Of a stretch of DNA of 64,000 nucleotides, positions 34,249 through 45,249 are shown piece after piece. Position 1 is the stretch's first letter. Each line of letters begins with the position of its first letter. Origin of the DNA: Marasmius tenuissimus (lineage: Eukaryota > Basidiomycota > Agaricomycetes > Agaricales > Marasmiaceae); assembly GCA_029532415.1 (NCBI GenBank), contig JAQOTA010000050.1, forward strand, positions 6,818,756-6,882,755, written 5' to 3'. Position numbers and translations under genes: made by a program. The notes beneath the pieces were generated by a model. The model was given only the letters and a program-made list of their open reading frames with translations, was not told the DNA's origin and ran no database searches.

Positions 34249-35693
34249 CTATCGTATGTTCTCACGACACCTGCCTGTATCCACCTTCACTGGTTTCCAA
34301 CCCAGCTTTTTTGCTCGATTTCCCACAAACCGCGCATTCCCGCCGAGCGCAATACGAGCAGCAGCTCCCTGAAATATCGAGATTGGCTATCTTTCCAGAG
34401 ATTAATGCTTGGATACGCACCCAAGCACCATAGTACACCTTCACCTCATCCTCCCCAAGTTGTTTCGGTTCAGGGCTTTTGACTTTTCCAGACTCGAAGA
34501 GGATCTTCGCCAACTCGGTGTAGTACTGGGCCGACTTGTGCTCCTCTGCTCCGAGGAAGAGGTATCCTTCTTTTCCATGAGGAACAATTTTGGAATCGTC
34601 CAGCACGGAAGTGAACATGAGGACGTGGAAGTCTGCAGCTGCAAGTAGGGTTTCGGTGTCAGCTCTCACAAAATCAACCATAGCAATTGGAGTTACCTTC
34701 ATCGATGTGAACGTTCAGCCATACGTTCTCTCCCTTGCCCACAATAATCGCATAACCTCTTTTGATAGCAGGAGGCACGAGTATTTTGAATAATACCGTC
34801 TCAGAGTTTGCAGTTACTGCGTCGACCAGTGCGTTTCGAGTGCCGTCGTAGACGATGCCGGGACAGATTGTGTGAGTTTTGACATATCCTATTTAGATGA
34901 ACGATAGAAACGAGGTCGGATAGGGTGAATCGTTAAAGTTACATGCGGGCATTACCGTCCTCGTCTGCCTTGAGGACCTCTAGATTTACGGGACGGTGAA
35001 GAGCGTCCGGGAAGATTTTGTCCAGCTGCTCGACGTTCTCATCATCGTAGATTGTCTCACTGGTGTACTCGCCGACTGAGGTATCGTACGGAATTTGCGA
35101 TTTGCCAGTAGAGCAGACGCATGCTGTATGAGTGATGATCGGAGCCTGCGGCGGACTAGTCGTGATAAATATTCGGTGAACGTTGATTGGCATTCGAATG
35201 CGCCAAGTCGAATCTGAGGCACTCACCGTGTGGGTAAGTATCGGACGCTTCCCGGTAGCCTCAAACCTCTTCTTCAGCCCTTTGTTGATACCTTCTGCAG
35301 CACTGATGTCGTCACAGTCAGCCTAAGGATGTACAGTCAGCATCGTTTCAGCCAGCGAAACTCAAAATAGCCACCCTATGGCGCGTACCATCGCCAGAAT
35401 AACATCAGCCTCGGAGGCTTCTTTCTCCATCAACGGCTGGTCGGAGTGCGAACCAACGATCTTTTAACACCAAACTTCTCCGCGAGAATCTTCGCCTTGT
35501 CGGCATTTCTTACAATCGCTCGGAACTCATACTTTGCTTGAGCGTTTGGGAGACTGAGCAGTCGGGACATCACACTCCCGCCGATGTATCCTGCAGCAAG
35601 AATGAGTCGTGACACGACCTTGGTCTTGCCTAGCTTATCTATCGCACCGATGATGAGGACTGTGAGTTCACGAGGTTAAGATTAAGAAGACAT
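34249..35693 (-). pseudogene. NmrA-like NAD(P)-binding protein, decayed copy
   Basis: Clear paralogue of the gene at 6430-7889, with the same exons (GYIGGSVMSRLLSLPNA, YEFRAIVRNADKAKIL, NVWLNVHIDEG, MFTSVLDDSK, GGNARFVGNRAKKLGWKPVK). Lesions: codons 4 and 6 are TAA (35682-35684, 35676-35678) where the intact copy has CAA. The first-intron donor reads AT instead of GT. One base is lost near 35,464 after FGVK, shifting the frame. The C-terminus diverges after PVK and stops at 34,249-34,251, lacking the last 25 or so residues. A TATATA box remains about 50 nt upstream. It faces P450 copy C. Confidence 0.85.
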
Positions 35694-35699
35694 GGTTGA

Positions 35700-37825
35700 G
35701 GTTTTGTTTTGCTTTGCTTCAAGATTCTTGACAGCCACTTTATATATTAGCATGCTTTGCAAACTTGGATAATCCACCACGACATTAGGCACACATTTCA
35801 GCCGCGTCGTTTTCGTGGGGACCGAGTTATGACAGAACGTGAGGGCTCGTATAGCTTCCATTCAGACAACAACCGCAGCTATCAGGCTCGATGGCGGTTG
35901 ATAACATCTCGTTGTACGATGAGATTGCATGATCCTAGACACATAACGTAAGCTCCCAGGGTCATCATCTGTTGGCCAGCGGTACAGGCCCATCGTCCCA
36001 AGAAATAAAGAGAAACAGAAGAGTGGGAGGAGCAGCACAAATAGCACATCAGAAATTTCGATGACCAGTAAATTAAGCTTCGGTCGATGTTGTTACGGAA
36101 ACACTCCTACGAAGGCCGGCCATGAACAATGGTAGAACGGAACTATGGAGCGCGAGTACTCGAAACACCCCCTCCACGGGTTTCCCGCAAACAAGTGAGC
36201 AGTGAAAGCGAGTGGTAGGAGATACGATTGATTGAGGGAAGAGATTCCCATCGGAAACTTGACGAGGAATACAGCAACAATTAGATTGCTGGCCCCAGTG
36301 TGCGCCTCTCAACAACTCAGCGTCGACAACAACAAAGACTGACCGATCAAGTCGATACAGCCGGACAGGCGTATCCCGATCACCCAACGCATAAGTAGAC
36401 ATGACCGAAAAGCAAGACAAAGATATATATGAGGGTAGGTTCGCCCCCCTAACAGTCGACACCAACGTGAAAACTCGGCGGGAACCAAACTAGCAGCACA
36501 GGCAAACGCTATCTCAACCCACAGCGCGAAGCATTCACATAGCTAAAAGATAGAGCACCGTGAGCCAGAGAGTGCAAAACGTTGATCGTAAGGAGAAGGA
36601 CGGTTGGAACAGGACCCTTGGTGAGGTTACCGCCTGCAAGGTTTTCGAAATCCGTGAAAGGGATACGCCGCCACAGAAGGAGCAAATGACATGTGTCCAC
36701 GGCTGACTATTGCGAGCAAGTCCGCTATCGTGAATGGAAAAAACAGCAGAGATTATGAGAGGAGCAAGTCGACTAACGGGCTTCGCATCCACTGACATCA
36801 AACAAATGTAGGGTAGGAGGCCAACGGAAGGGTACTGAAAATTCAAGAGCGAGCCGAAGCCAATCTCTCGTCGACTTTCTTGGTTTCTAATGCCGTGCCC
36901 TTTGCGATAGCATAGCAGGTGAGCTAGGTAAAGGTAACTGTATCGAGCAATTCAGTAATAACAAAGACGGACGTTCAACGATGAAGTTCGAGATTCAAGA
37001 AGAAAAGCAGAACAGAGATTAGAGAAAGAACGGAGACGCACACATCTATCCCCGATTTTGCCAAAGTTTCCACACTCTCCCTTCCACAAGCAGTCTCTGT
37101 GACCCAGTTTCTTCTCACAATGAAACAGTCCAAATAACAAATAGTTGTGTCGTTTACAAGGCGTTGGGAGGCGTGGGCTGGTGAAAAGTGGGAGGCTTCC
37201 AATGGAGAACATCGATGGGGAAGGCGATGGTACCTGGAAAAAGAAGAAACAGTCAGCTAAAATTGCACTCACAGCAACAGCTACAAAATGAACAGTACCT
37301 TGGCAGAGGCTTGAACGACTACGAATGGACCATAGAAGGATTTCGCTGGCTTAGATAGACTTCGGATGGCGGTTTATCTCAGTTTGGATATGATTTTTTT
37401 TGATAATTGGGCCGGTAGAAAACGGTACGTGGAGAGACGTGCGAAACAGAAATTTAGTCGTGGAGGCCAGGAAGCAACCTGTTTTAACCCTAACCCATCA
37501 GGATTGAAAGGAATTTGGGTCAGGTGCTTGATCGAGCACCCAGTCCCACGAGTCCTAGCTTTTCGCGTTCTGAACAACTCGTCACTGTTGTAACGACAAC
37601 GCTGGGTTAGCAGTGTAGCACTGCGGGAAAGATCATATGTAGATCGAGAACACTTCTGGGGTATGAGCGTGACGAAAGCGAGGACGACTTATCGGAGCTT
37701 AATAGCGAACCTGATATGTTAAGGAAGAAGGGCTTGGAAATTAGTCAGGTTCATAGAAGGGTTGAAGGTGAACGAAGTATGTAGATAACCCGAGACTGTA
37801 GGATCGTGTGGCAAAATGTCATAAT
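35700..37825. other. Intergenic, no gene recognised
   Basis: Minus-strand frames at 36,073-36,465, 36,535-36,846 and 36,952-37,272 are open for 75-130 codons. They could belong to one multi-exon gene, but I found no consistent start, splice chain or family. I leave it unassigned. Confidence 0.4.
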
Positions 37826-37829
37826 GATA

Positions 37830-37920
37830 GCCCACCGCGAGGGTCGAACTCGCAGCCTTCAGATGCCCATTGCCGGCTCTCTTAAGAGTCTGACGCTCTA
37901 TCCGATTGAGCTAGGCGGGC
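37830..37920 (-). tRNA. tRNA-Lys (CTT) with intron
   Basis: On the minus strand the acceptor stem GCCCGCC pairs with GGTGGGC (one G-T pair). The D-arm is GCTCAATCGGATAGAGC. The T-arm GCGAG-TTCGACC-CTCGC is perfect. The anticodon stem TCAGA/TCTGA encloses CTCTTA, giving anticodon CTT, then about 18 nt of intron before the closing A. The position matches the canonical 37/38 intron site. No CCA is encoded. Confidence 0.9.
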
Positions 37921-38079
37921 GATATTGAGTTAGATGACAAGACTTTCAAGGTCCCTGAGAAAAGCGTAGGTGATTGGTGAAGCCGACGACTGGTGTGTAT
38001 ATGTAGTAGCCATTGAGGAGAATATTCCAAAAGAAATGCGTCCTGTTGACTACTAAAACGTTACTATTCTCGTTTCTGT

Positions 38080-39592
38080 CTAGGTACACTTCCCAGCAAA
38101 AGCTGACTTGGTTTCTGACCTCACATCGCCGGCGATCTCCATCGGCGAGGTTCGTTGGTCATCGTTGAGGACATTATCCATATTGACTGCCCCTGTTGTA
38201 AAAGAAAAGGACGGGATTGGTGTGAGCGTTCATGTTGGTATCGCAAGAGGCAAGGTAAACGCACATTTGAAATGGCCCTTCTTCTTATCCTCGTAGTTGA
38301 ACCATACCCAGCCCGTCGCTTTGAGATTGAGAGCACCCTTCGCCTGTATTTGACACGATTTGACGGTGGTGGATATCGTACATTGTTTACCGGCTTTGGC
38401 CTCCATGTCGATGCTAATTTCGTTTTGGTTATCGGTATCGGACTCGGTGCTGAGGAGAGCCAACGTAAATCATGATGAAACTGACAGATGCAGAACGCTA
38501 CTTACACCTTCGTATTGGAATTGAAGAACTCGGAGCTGACACTGAATTCAGCCGAGACGCCTGCTAGTTTTCCAAAGCCGGCGGATGCTGAAACACGAGA
38601 ATCTATCGCTAGCCTAGAAGATTCTGAAACGCGAAGGCGTGTTAAGCAAGTTGCGGGAGATAGAGCGACTAGAACTCACGAGTAGTTGTGAAGGAGGCCT
38701 TGCTTTTGAACCCTTGGATCGTCTTTATCGACACTTTTCCGCTAGTTCCAACAAGTTGACCGCTACTTTCGGACTTCTGGGTTTGACATTTGGGATCCCC
38801 TGCGGTTGCCGTTATTCGTGAGTTGAAAATAGAGTCACGAGCAAGGTTGTCCGCACCTTCGTACTTGAAGGCAACGTCCCCGACTACACAGGCCTTTGCG
38901 TTACGGTCGGGAAACTGTAGGAAAAACGATAGAGATAAAGAGCATGCAGGAGCAAATGGGGAGGACACGCACCTCCTTCGGATTGACGATCACATTACGC
39001 TTTCCAGTCCCGAACTCTTTGTCCGCGTGTTCTTCAATCTTCTTGAAGTCGGGAACTATGAGGATGGGCATGGAAAGTATCAGCACCCGTCGGATAAAAA
39101 CAGAAAAGATGTAACCCACGCTGCCTGAGCTCCTCGATTGTTACAGAGCTGCAGGAGCCTGCGCCCTGACGTCTCTCCAATCCGAACGCATCTACCTCAT
39201 AGTCATCCGCGAAATCGTCGTCTCCATGAGCCGAATTGTCTGCATCGGCAGCCCGGGTCCCCAATGCCTCTTCGTCACCGTATTCATCGTCAAGATCCCT
39301 TCCTTCGATTTTGGTCTCGCTGAAAATCGGCGGTATACCTGGGATATTCTCTTCGAGCTTGGAGGCGGGGAAAGTGTCGACCAGCAGACCGTCTCGTCTG
39401 TAAGCATGAATCGTGTCGGTCTCTTCGTCATGCGCAATGTGGGTAATGGAGCTCTCGGTGCCTGTGGGTAGCGCCAATACAGACAAGAAAGGCAAAGTTG
39501 ACAGGGCGAAAAACATCTGAAACGACGTATTAACGAGTTAGTGTAGTAGAGGACAGAAAGGAGTATAGGCTTACGAATGCAGCTGGGCGCAT
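38080..39592 (-). CDS. Secreted protein with Kex2-type propeptide, unknown family
   Basis: About seven exons. The first encodes MRPAAF and the second continues with a hydrophobic signal sequence (FFALSTLPFLSVLALPTG). An acidic propeptide follows, ending in FGLERRQGAG, a dibasic site of the kind cut by Kex2 in the Golgi. The mature part has paired cysteines (SCSS, KACVVGD, PKCQTQ, QCTIS, KSCQIQ, GKCT). It is rich in alternating Ser/Thr/Lys strands (TSGKVSIKTIQGFKSKASF; GALNLKATGWVWFNYED). The pattern suggests an extracellular all-beta protein. A distant likeness to aerolysin-type folds is possible but rests only on strand pattern, so I assign no function. One exon junction (about 38,465-38,515) is uncertain. 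No lesions were recognised. Confidence 0.65.
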
Positions 39593-41980
39593 ATTGTTCT
39601 CAATCTGTAGAATCTCAGATTCTAGTAGAGGTGCACACAACGAGAAAGTATGGGGGAAAAATCGAAAAGAACGTAGGTGTAAGAACTAAGTCGTCGCGAG
39701 AAGATCAAATGAACAAAACAGAAGGAAAACAACAAAAGCGACGACTCGAGAAGGGAAAAAAGCGTTGACAAAAGGGAGGGGAGGAGTACCGTGCTCGCAA
39801 CCTGAAGGAAGAAAGGAAAGAAAGGGAGTTCAACGCCGTTATAAACCATTGATGCTGTACAGGGTGATCGAAGTACCGTTGAGGTAATGGTCTGTAATGG
39901 TCGGCAATGGTATTTGGAAATTGCAGCGCGTTGGACCCTGACGGCGACCCATGGACTCCCATGGGCCCACTATATTTGCATCAAACGCAGCACTTGCCAC
40001 CAACGACGAGCTATGAGAAGCCAAGGGTCCAGTAGTATTAGCTGCCATAGGCTTTATCCGTCGAAGGGTTAAAATTCTTCGTTCCGGGTCCGTCAATTGC
40101 AGTAAGGACTCGGAATAACTTGGAGCGAGGTCGTCGGACTGCTGTTCAAGATTGCACCGCTGATTGATGAGGATCCCCCGCCGGCCTGATTGAGAGCTTC
40201 GGAGAGCGGCACTTCCAAGCGAATCGCGTGCCTATTCAGAGGCACCTGGAATGAGCGCGATCTATTGGTAAGAGCATTAAGATGTCAATAGATCTTTGCA
40301 ACTCACCGGTACCCCCTTGTAATTCCTGCTCAGACCCCTTTGAAACCATCTGCTAATAGGTACTCCAATCAAACGTCATCCAAACATTTTCACCGCGCTT
40401 CACCGCGCCACACGGCCTCGATAATACGAGAGCATCTGCACAAAAAAAATACCGTCAAAGATGATGTAGCGAAGGAGAGAAATATCGGAACTTACGACGA
40501 GTTTGGGCAGAACTGTGTTGGTTTGGGACCTGAGGTTTTCGAGACGGTAAGAAGCCAACACGCCTCGTGCGAATAAGCGAGGCCAAATTTAGTCATACGG
40601 CAAATGCCGATTCCGTACGTTATTCTCTGGAACCTTCTAGAACTCACGCACGGCTGATAGTTTTTTGCGCTCAGTCGTCGAGACTGGGTTCTAGTCGTCC
40701 CCTGTCGTCCCTCACCGTATGTCTAAGCACTCAGGAAATCACCTCAGCCTTGGCTGAGGTTCTTATCGCGGAGACCGTGGGCTCACAAACACGAAACAAT
40801 CCATTACAAGAACCTGTGACGATTGAGGAAGAAAAGTAAACGCACGCAAAACGCCACACAGCTGAAAGAATGGAGTTGACCATCTCTTGAGATTTGACCT
40901 CAAAGGTATGGCTCGTTTCATGCAGTCTACGGTTGACCTGGCCCGGGTGGCCCCATAACGAGGGCAGGGACGCATCGGTACAGTCAATTTGATGTAAACC
41001 CGAAACTCAGAGTCAGACACCGCCACATGAGAATTTAGGGTATTTTCGAACCATATACATAAAGACCGCATGCGTTTCCTCTCGGCAACCCGACGTCCTT
41101 CTGTTAGGCGACTGCATGAGACAATTCGATGGGTCTACATACGGATTCGGCGATTTGAATGCGTTGGGCAGGTTCCGTTCGAAAGATCAGTCTGGGATTT
41201 CGGACATTGGCCTCACGGGTATTTCACTTTGTCCATCTAGACGTATTCTGCCGTTCCTCCTCACCTGTCATTTAAAAATTGAGAATTGGTATAGTGTGGT
41301 ACGGTAATGAGAGGACCTCTTACAATCCAGGAAGAGAGTGGCTAAGGGTCGGTGAGTACCTTCAGCGAAAAGGTCTTGTCAAATCAGAAGCCAGCTTCTC
41401 GTGGCCGGCGTCTTGCCAACCCTAAAGGCTGTCTGGGAAACGTATTCGATCCTGACTTAGCCCTTGGAACGAATCACGATAGTTCCGTGTGAAATTATGA
41501 ATTGCTCAGCGCGGATGTGCTGATATGGCCTGGTGGCATACTCTCTCAGGTCTTGTGGCGCCTCAGTCCCGGCCGCATCTCTTCCCAGCCGCTCGTAGCC
41601 TACCAAGACATTTAGGATAGCACTCTCGTTACCAGATCCGGTTGTTTTGACGCGGTCAAGGTAAGCATCTTGCAAAAACGCTCCTTGCCTTGTCTCTTGT
41701 TTAGTGACCTAATAATGAATGTGCCTTCTCCAGGAATGCCATGCAAAGTGGTCTAAGGGTGTTCCTGATGACGGGGTCCGGGTCAATGTGGTAAACATCG
41801 CTATATTTTCTTGAAGGGGGCGGAAGGTGGTATTTGAGTGAGCCGACCTCACGACGTTGGACGCTTTCCGACCGTGCGCTTCGAGTAAGCAGTCAATCAG
41901 TAATATACAATTCGAGAAACGTATCGAAGACATATGGGTTATTTATAATGCTCGTATAAACCGTATTGACGAATACCTCT
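39593..41980. other. Intergenic, no gene recognised
   Basis: It includes a perfect 9-bp hairpin ACCTCAGCC-TT-GGCTGAGGT (40741-40760). A block near 40,550-40,620 recurs at 44,320-44,395. No coding gene could be supported. Confidence 0.45.
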
Positions 41981-42841
41981 TCAAGGGCAGAAGGTGATCA
42001 CCAATCCAGCCTGTAAGCGGCAGAAGTCAGAGTGCTGGAGATACGCAGAAGCGGGGAGCGACGTACATCGTTAACCTGGCAGGCACGCTGAGCCCCAGTG
42101 TCACTTGGCTTGTGGAATGCATCCGTAGGAGGGCAATTGGCATTAGAGCCTAATCGAGTAGATTTCAGCGAGGGTAAAGAGAGTACGAGAGGGAAAGACA
42201 TACAAGTGGCGCCATTGGAGCATCCGTTGTTATATTGGAACTTGATGGCGACGTCGAACTTGTGGCTGGAGAGAAGGTGAGTGAAGGGAGACAGTGAGCA
42301 TTTGCTGTATAGACATGATGAGCGAGCGTAAGATTTACGGAGCAATCAACGATAAGTCAGTACTAGATCCAGAACCTGGCGAGGTTGGATTCCTCAAGGT
42401 CGTCTACAGAGGAAAGAAAAAGGTAGCACGACGTCAGTATGTTCAACGTACGTTTGTCAAATTCAAACTGACTTCGACGATCATGCAGTTCTCTGGAACA
42501 GAGATTCAGTGAGCATTTACTTGTTGTTGGCAAGTCAGATAAAACGTACCCCCGTTGAGGCCACACTTAGAGCCGACCTGGAGGTACGCAATTGCAGCGG
42601 TCAAAGGACCGTTGGACGTGTAGGTTCCCCCGCTGGAGAGTGTCTGTCCATTTTGGATGAGCTTTGGGGTCCCTCTGCCGCATCTGGAAGCAACACGATG
42701 GTGTTCAGCATCTCGTCCAAAAGAACGAATTGGGGAGAATACTCACTTGTTGACAAATTGGACCTTATGCGACTCGCCCATGACGGCGCTGGTAGCAGCG
42801 GCGAAGACGACAAAGGAGGTGAAGAGAGAAGAGAACTGCAT
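41981..42841 (-). CDS. Small secreted glycopeptide-type protein
   Basis: Seven short exons join in phase. A signal peptide (MQFSSLFTSFVVFAAATSAV) is followed by the mature blocks KVQFVNK, CGRGTPKLIQNGQTLSSGG, TYTSNGPLTAAIAYLQVG, KCGLNG, ENCMIVEVSLNLTN, PGSGSSTDLSLIAPHKFDV, FQYNNGCSNGATCSNANCPP, DAFHKPSDTGAQRACQVND and AGLVITFCP. This ordered set of cysteine and Gly/Ser blocks matches a family widespread in Agaricomycetes and usually labelled 'glycopeptide'. Members are secreted; the role is not established. Ten cysteines in the mature part suggest several disulfides. The seven-exon structure for under 180 residues is typical. The gene is isolated, with no clear partner on either side. Confidence 0.82.
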
Positions 42842-45249
42842 GCTGGCTGAAAGTGATAAGGAAATAGAACTTGGAGAAGCTCGTATCGAAACTGAAAAAT
42901 TTGAGAGGGCTTTTATAGGTGCTATGGAAGCAAAGCGCTCGCCGGAGTTGTACTAGTGGCCGACGAAGCTATTTTTACGCAGCTGGACGCACGGAAAGTG
43001 CCTGTGATGCGAAGCGGTGCCTTCAATTCGGCCAGAGCGGGAGTCAAGACCCCTATACACTGGTAAGTTTCTATACTTGGATCTTCGACAAGCTAAAGAC
43101 AAGACCTTGCCGTGTTTTGATGCAGCTCGTTGTCCCTCCAACGTCGGGAAACGTAGTATTTACATCCCTAAGCTGCAGTGCTCATGCGAAAGGTGGTCTT
43201 CTGGAATACCATGGCTCAGACCCGTGAGGAATATGTGGTCGGTGCGCCCCATCTCGGAGTAATACTCCTAGAAGTGGAGAGCTCACCCTTCGCCCTAGAG
43301 TTCTCCATTCTAGCCCATATGGCTTAGACGGGACACGGGACGCTATTGAACGACAATGGCTCGATAATCATAAACCGCCACCGAAACGTTCGGGATGTAA
43401 ATTGCTGTAACAAAAATTCTTACGATCGAATGATGATCAGTATCACCCCTGGAAAATCGGAGCGAACGCAGAATCCGGAAGGTCGCTACAGCTCGAATAC
43501 ATAGGTCAGGGAAGTTTCCAACGCACGGGAGAGACAACGACTCACCGCTCCAAATGGCCATGAGGTGTCTGAAATTCGATCTCTGTACCGAATAATCGTG
43601 AAATACGTCCATGTCACTAATTTTGGGAGGACCTAGAATAGTTTCTTCGCGTCATCTTGGTATAACTTGATCGGCGAGGTCGGTAGTGAAAACATATTAC
43701 CGGAGGGCTTTGAATGCAATGATGGGGGATACCTGTGTGGTAATTTAATCCTTGAGGCCATGAAGACGGTAGGATATTTCACGCGCTGACCTGACCAGAA
43801 TCGGCCTCACATTCAGAAGAATGGATATCCAGAAGCTTGGTTCGATTGTGATCCACTGGCATTGCAGATGAACTCGTAAATCTTGAAGCCCTGCAGTCCG
43901 AGTCTTGTAGGTCGGCATTTGGGACTCAGGACTCAAAGTGTCGAACATTCACTCATGAGATCTTCGAAAGGCCGGACCGTGCAGATTCGAACAAACGGTG
44001 AGAACTAGAGAATTGGGGTACCCCGGTGGAGACATCTGAAACGAGCGAAATTTATTGATTAGAGCGTCGGGATATCAAAAAATATTTTCGCGACTCACTC
44101 TGGAGTTATCCCTGTTCAATCATTCTCGAAACTGGCTAGTATAATTACCCCGATGAATTTGTGTCATTCAAGCGTCCTCACCGACCCTCGATGGCTCGAG
44201 ACACGAGACATCTGAATAGAGAAATCTCGTGAAATTGATTCGGCGGAGGAGAGCATTGAAAAGTAGAACCTAAGCTGGAGAAAACGCGGATGATAATTTC
44301 TGGCTTGGGGCTTCGTCATGGTAAGAAGACAAGTCGCCTCGTGCGAACAAGGAGCTAGTGTTGGTGATACGGCAAATGCCGATTCTATACAATACCAAGC
44401 TAGGTAGTCTCTAGACCCAGTCGTTGGATGCTCTGGGTTTGGCATTCGACGGAAGATGAAGCCTTAACCTTTTTTCTTATACAAAAACTAGAGCAGTTAG
44501 GCCTGGACGCACGAGACTCCCCAGCTAGAGGGAATTGCGAGCTCAGGAGTACCGTAGATAACGCCGTCTGGCAGTGGTGTGTTCTCGAATTCCGTTCGCA
44601 GGTATTACGTGGCGTTGTATTCTCCCAAATTAATTTCGGACCTCTCTCCTTCATCCACACGCACCCGGCATTTGTGTATGAGCAAAAAGGGATGTAGATA
44701 GAGAGCATGTAGGGAAGGAAATATCAGGATCGGTGAGTAGTTTCGATATTTCCACTCGCTTTGACAACCAGGTTCGGCTGTGTTTTGGAGTCGTGGACTA
44801 CAGCTTTGAATCTTCTGGAATTCCTTTGGCAAACGTCGTCGAGCACTTATCCTCAGGATAGCTTTTCAGCGCTCGTAGAATGCAGGTCAAAGTATTACGA
44901 TTACCATAATTGAGAGCTTTATTTACCTTCGGAGATACAGACGATGAGATATAGCGCTCAATACGCCACCCCTGGGGCGTCATTGGAGGCAGTCGAAAAG
45001 GGTTTCTCTGGCGTGGGGTTTTCAAGTTGACAAGAGTTGGTTACCTTGCTTGACAAAGGTGGATGTACGAGGACAAGCTAGAGGATGCATCGATGAGCGT
45101 GCGTCACTAATTGGTCAGCCGAAGTTTCGGCTTGAGGGCAGGTCAAACCACGTTTCGGGAACTTGGGCCCGGAGCAAACCGATTACGGTATATTGTCGCC
45201 TTGTCCTTCGACCACCACGATTGCGGAAACGTTGCGCTAAACGACCACG
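42842..45249. other. Intergenic, no gene recognised
   Basis: No supported coding exon chain. The segment 44,320-44,395 is a degenerate copy of one at about 40,550-40,620. Confidence 0.45.

Noticed and set aside
36073..37272. A possible multi-exon membrane protein on the minus strand
   Set aside because: Frames do not join through convincing splice sites and no family signature is visible.
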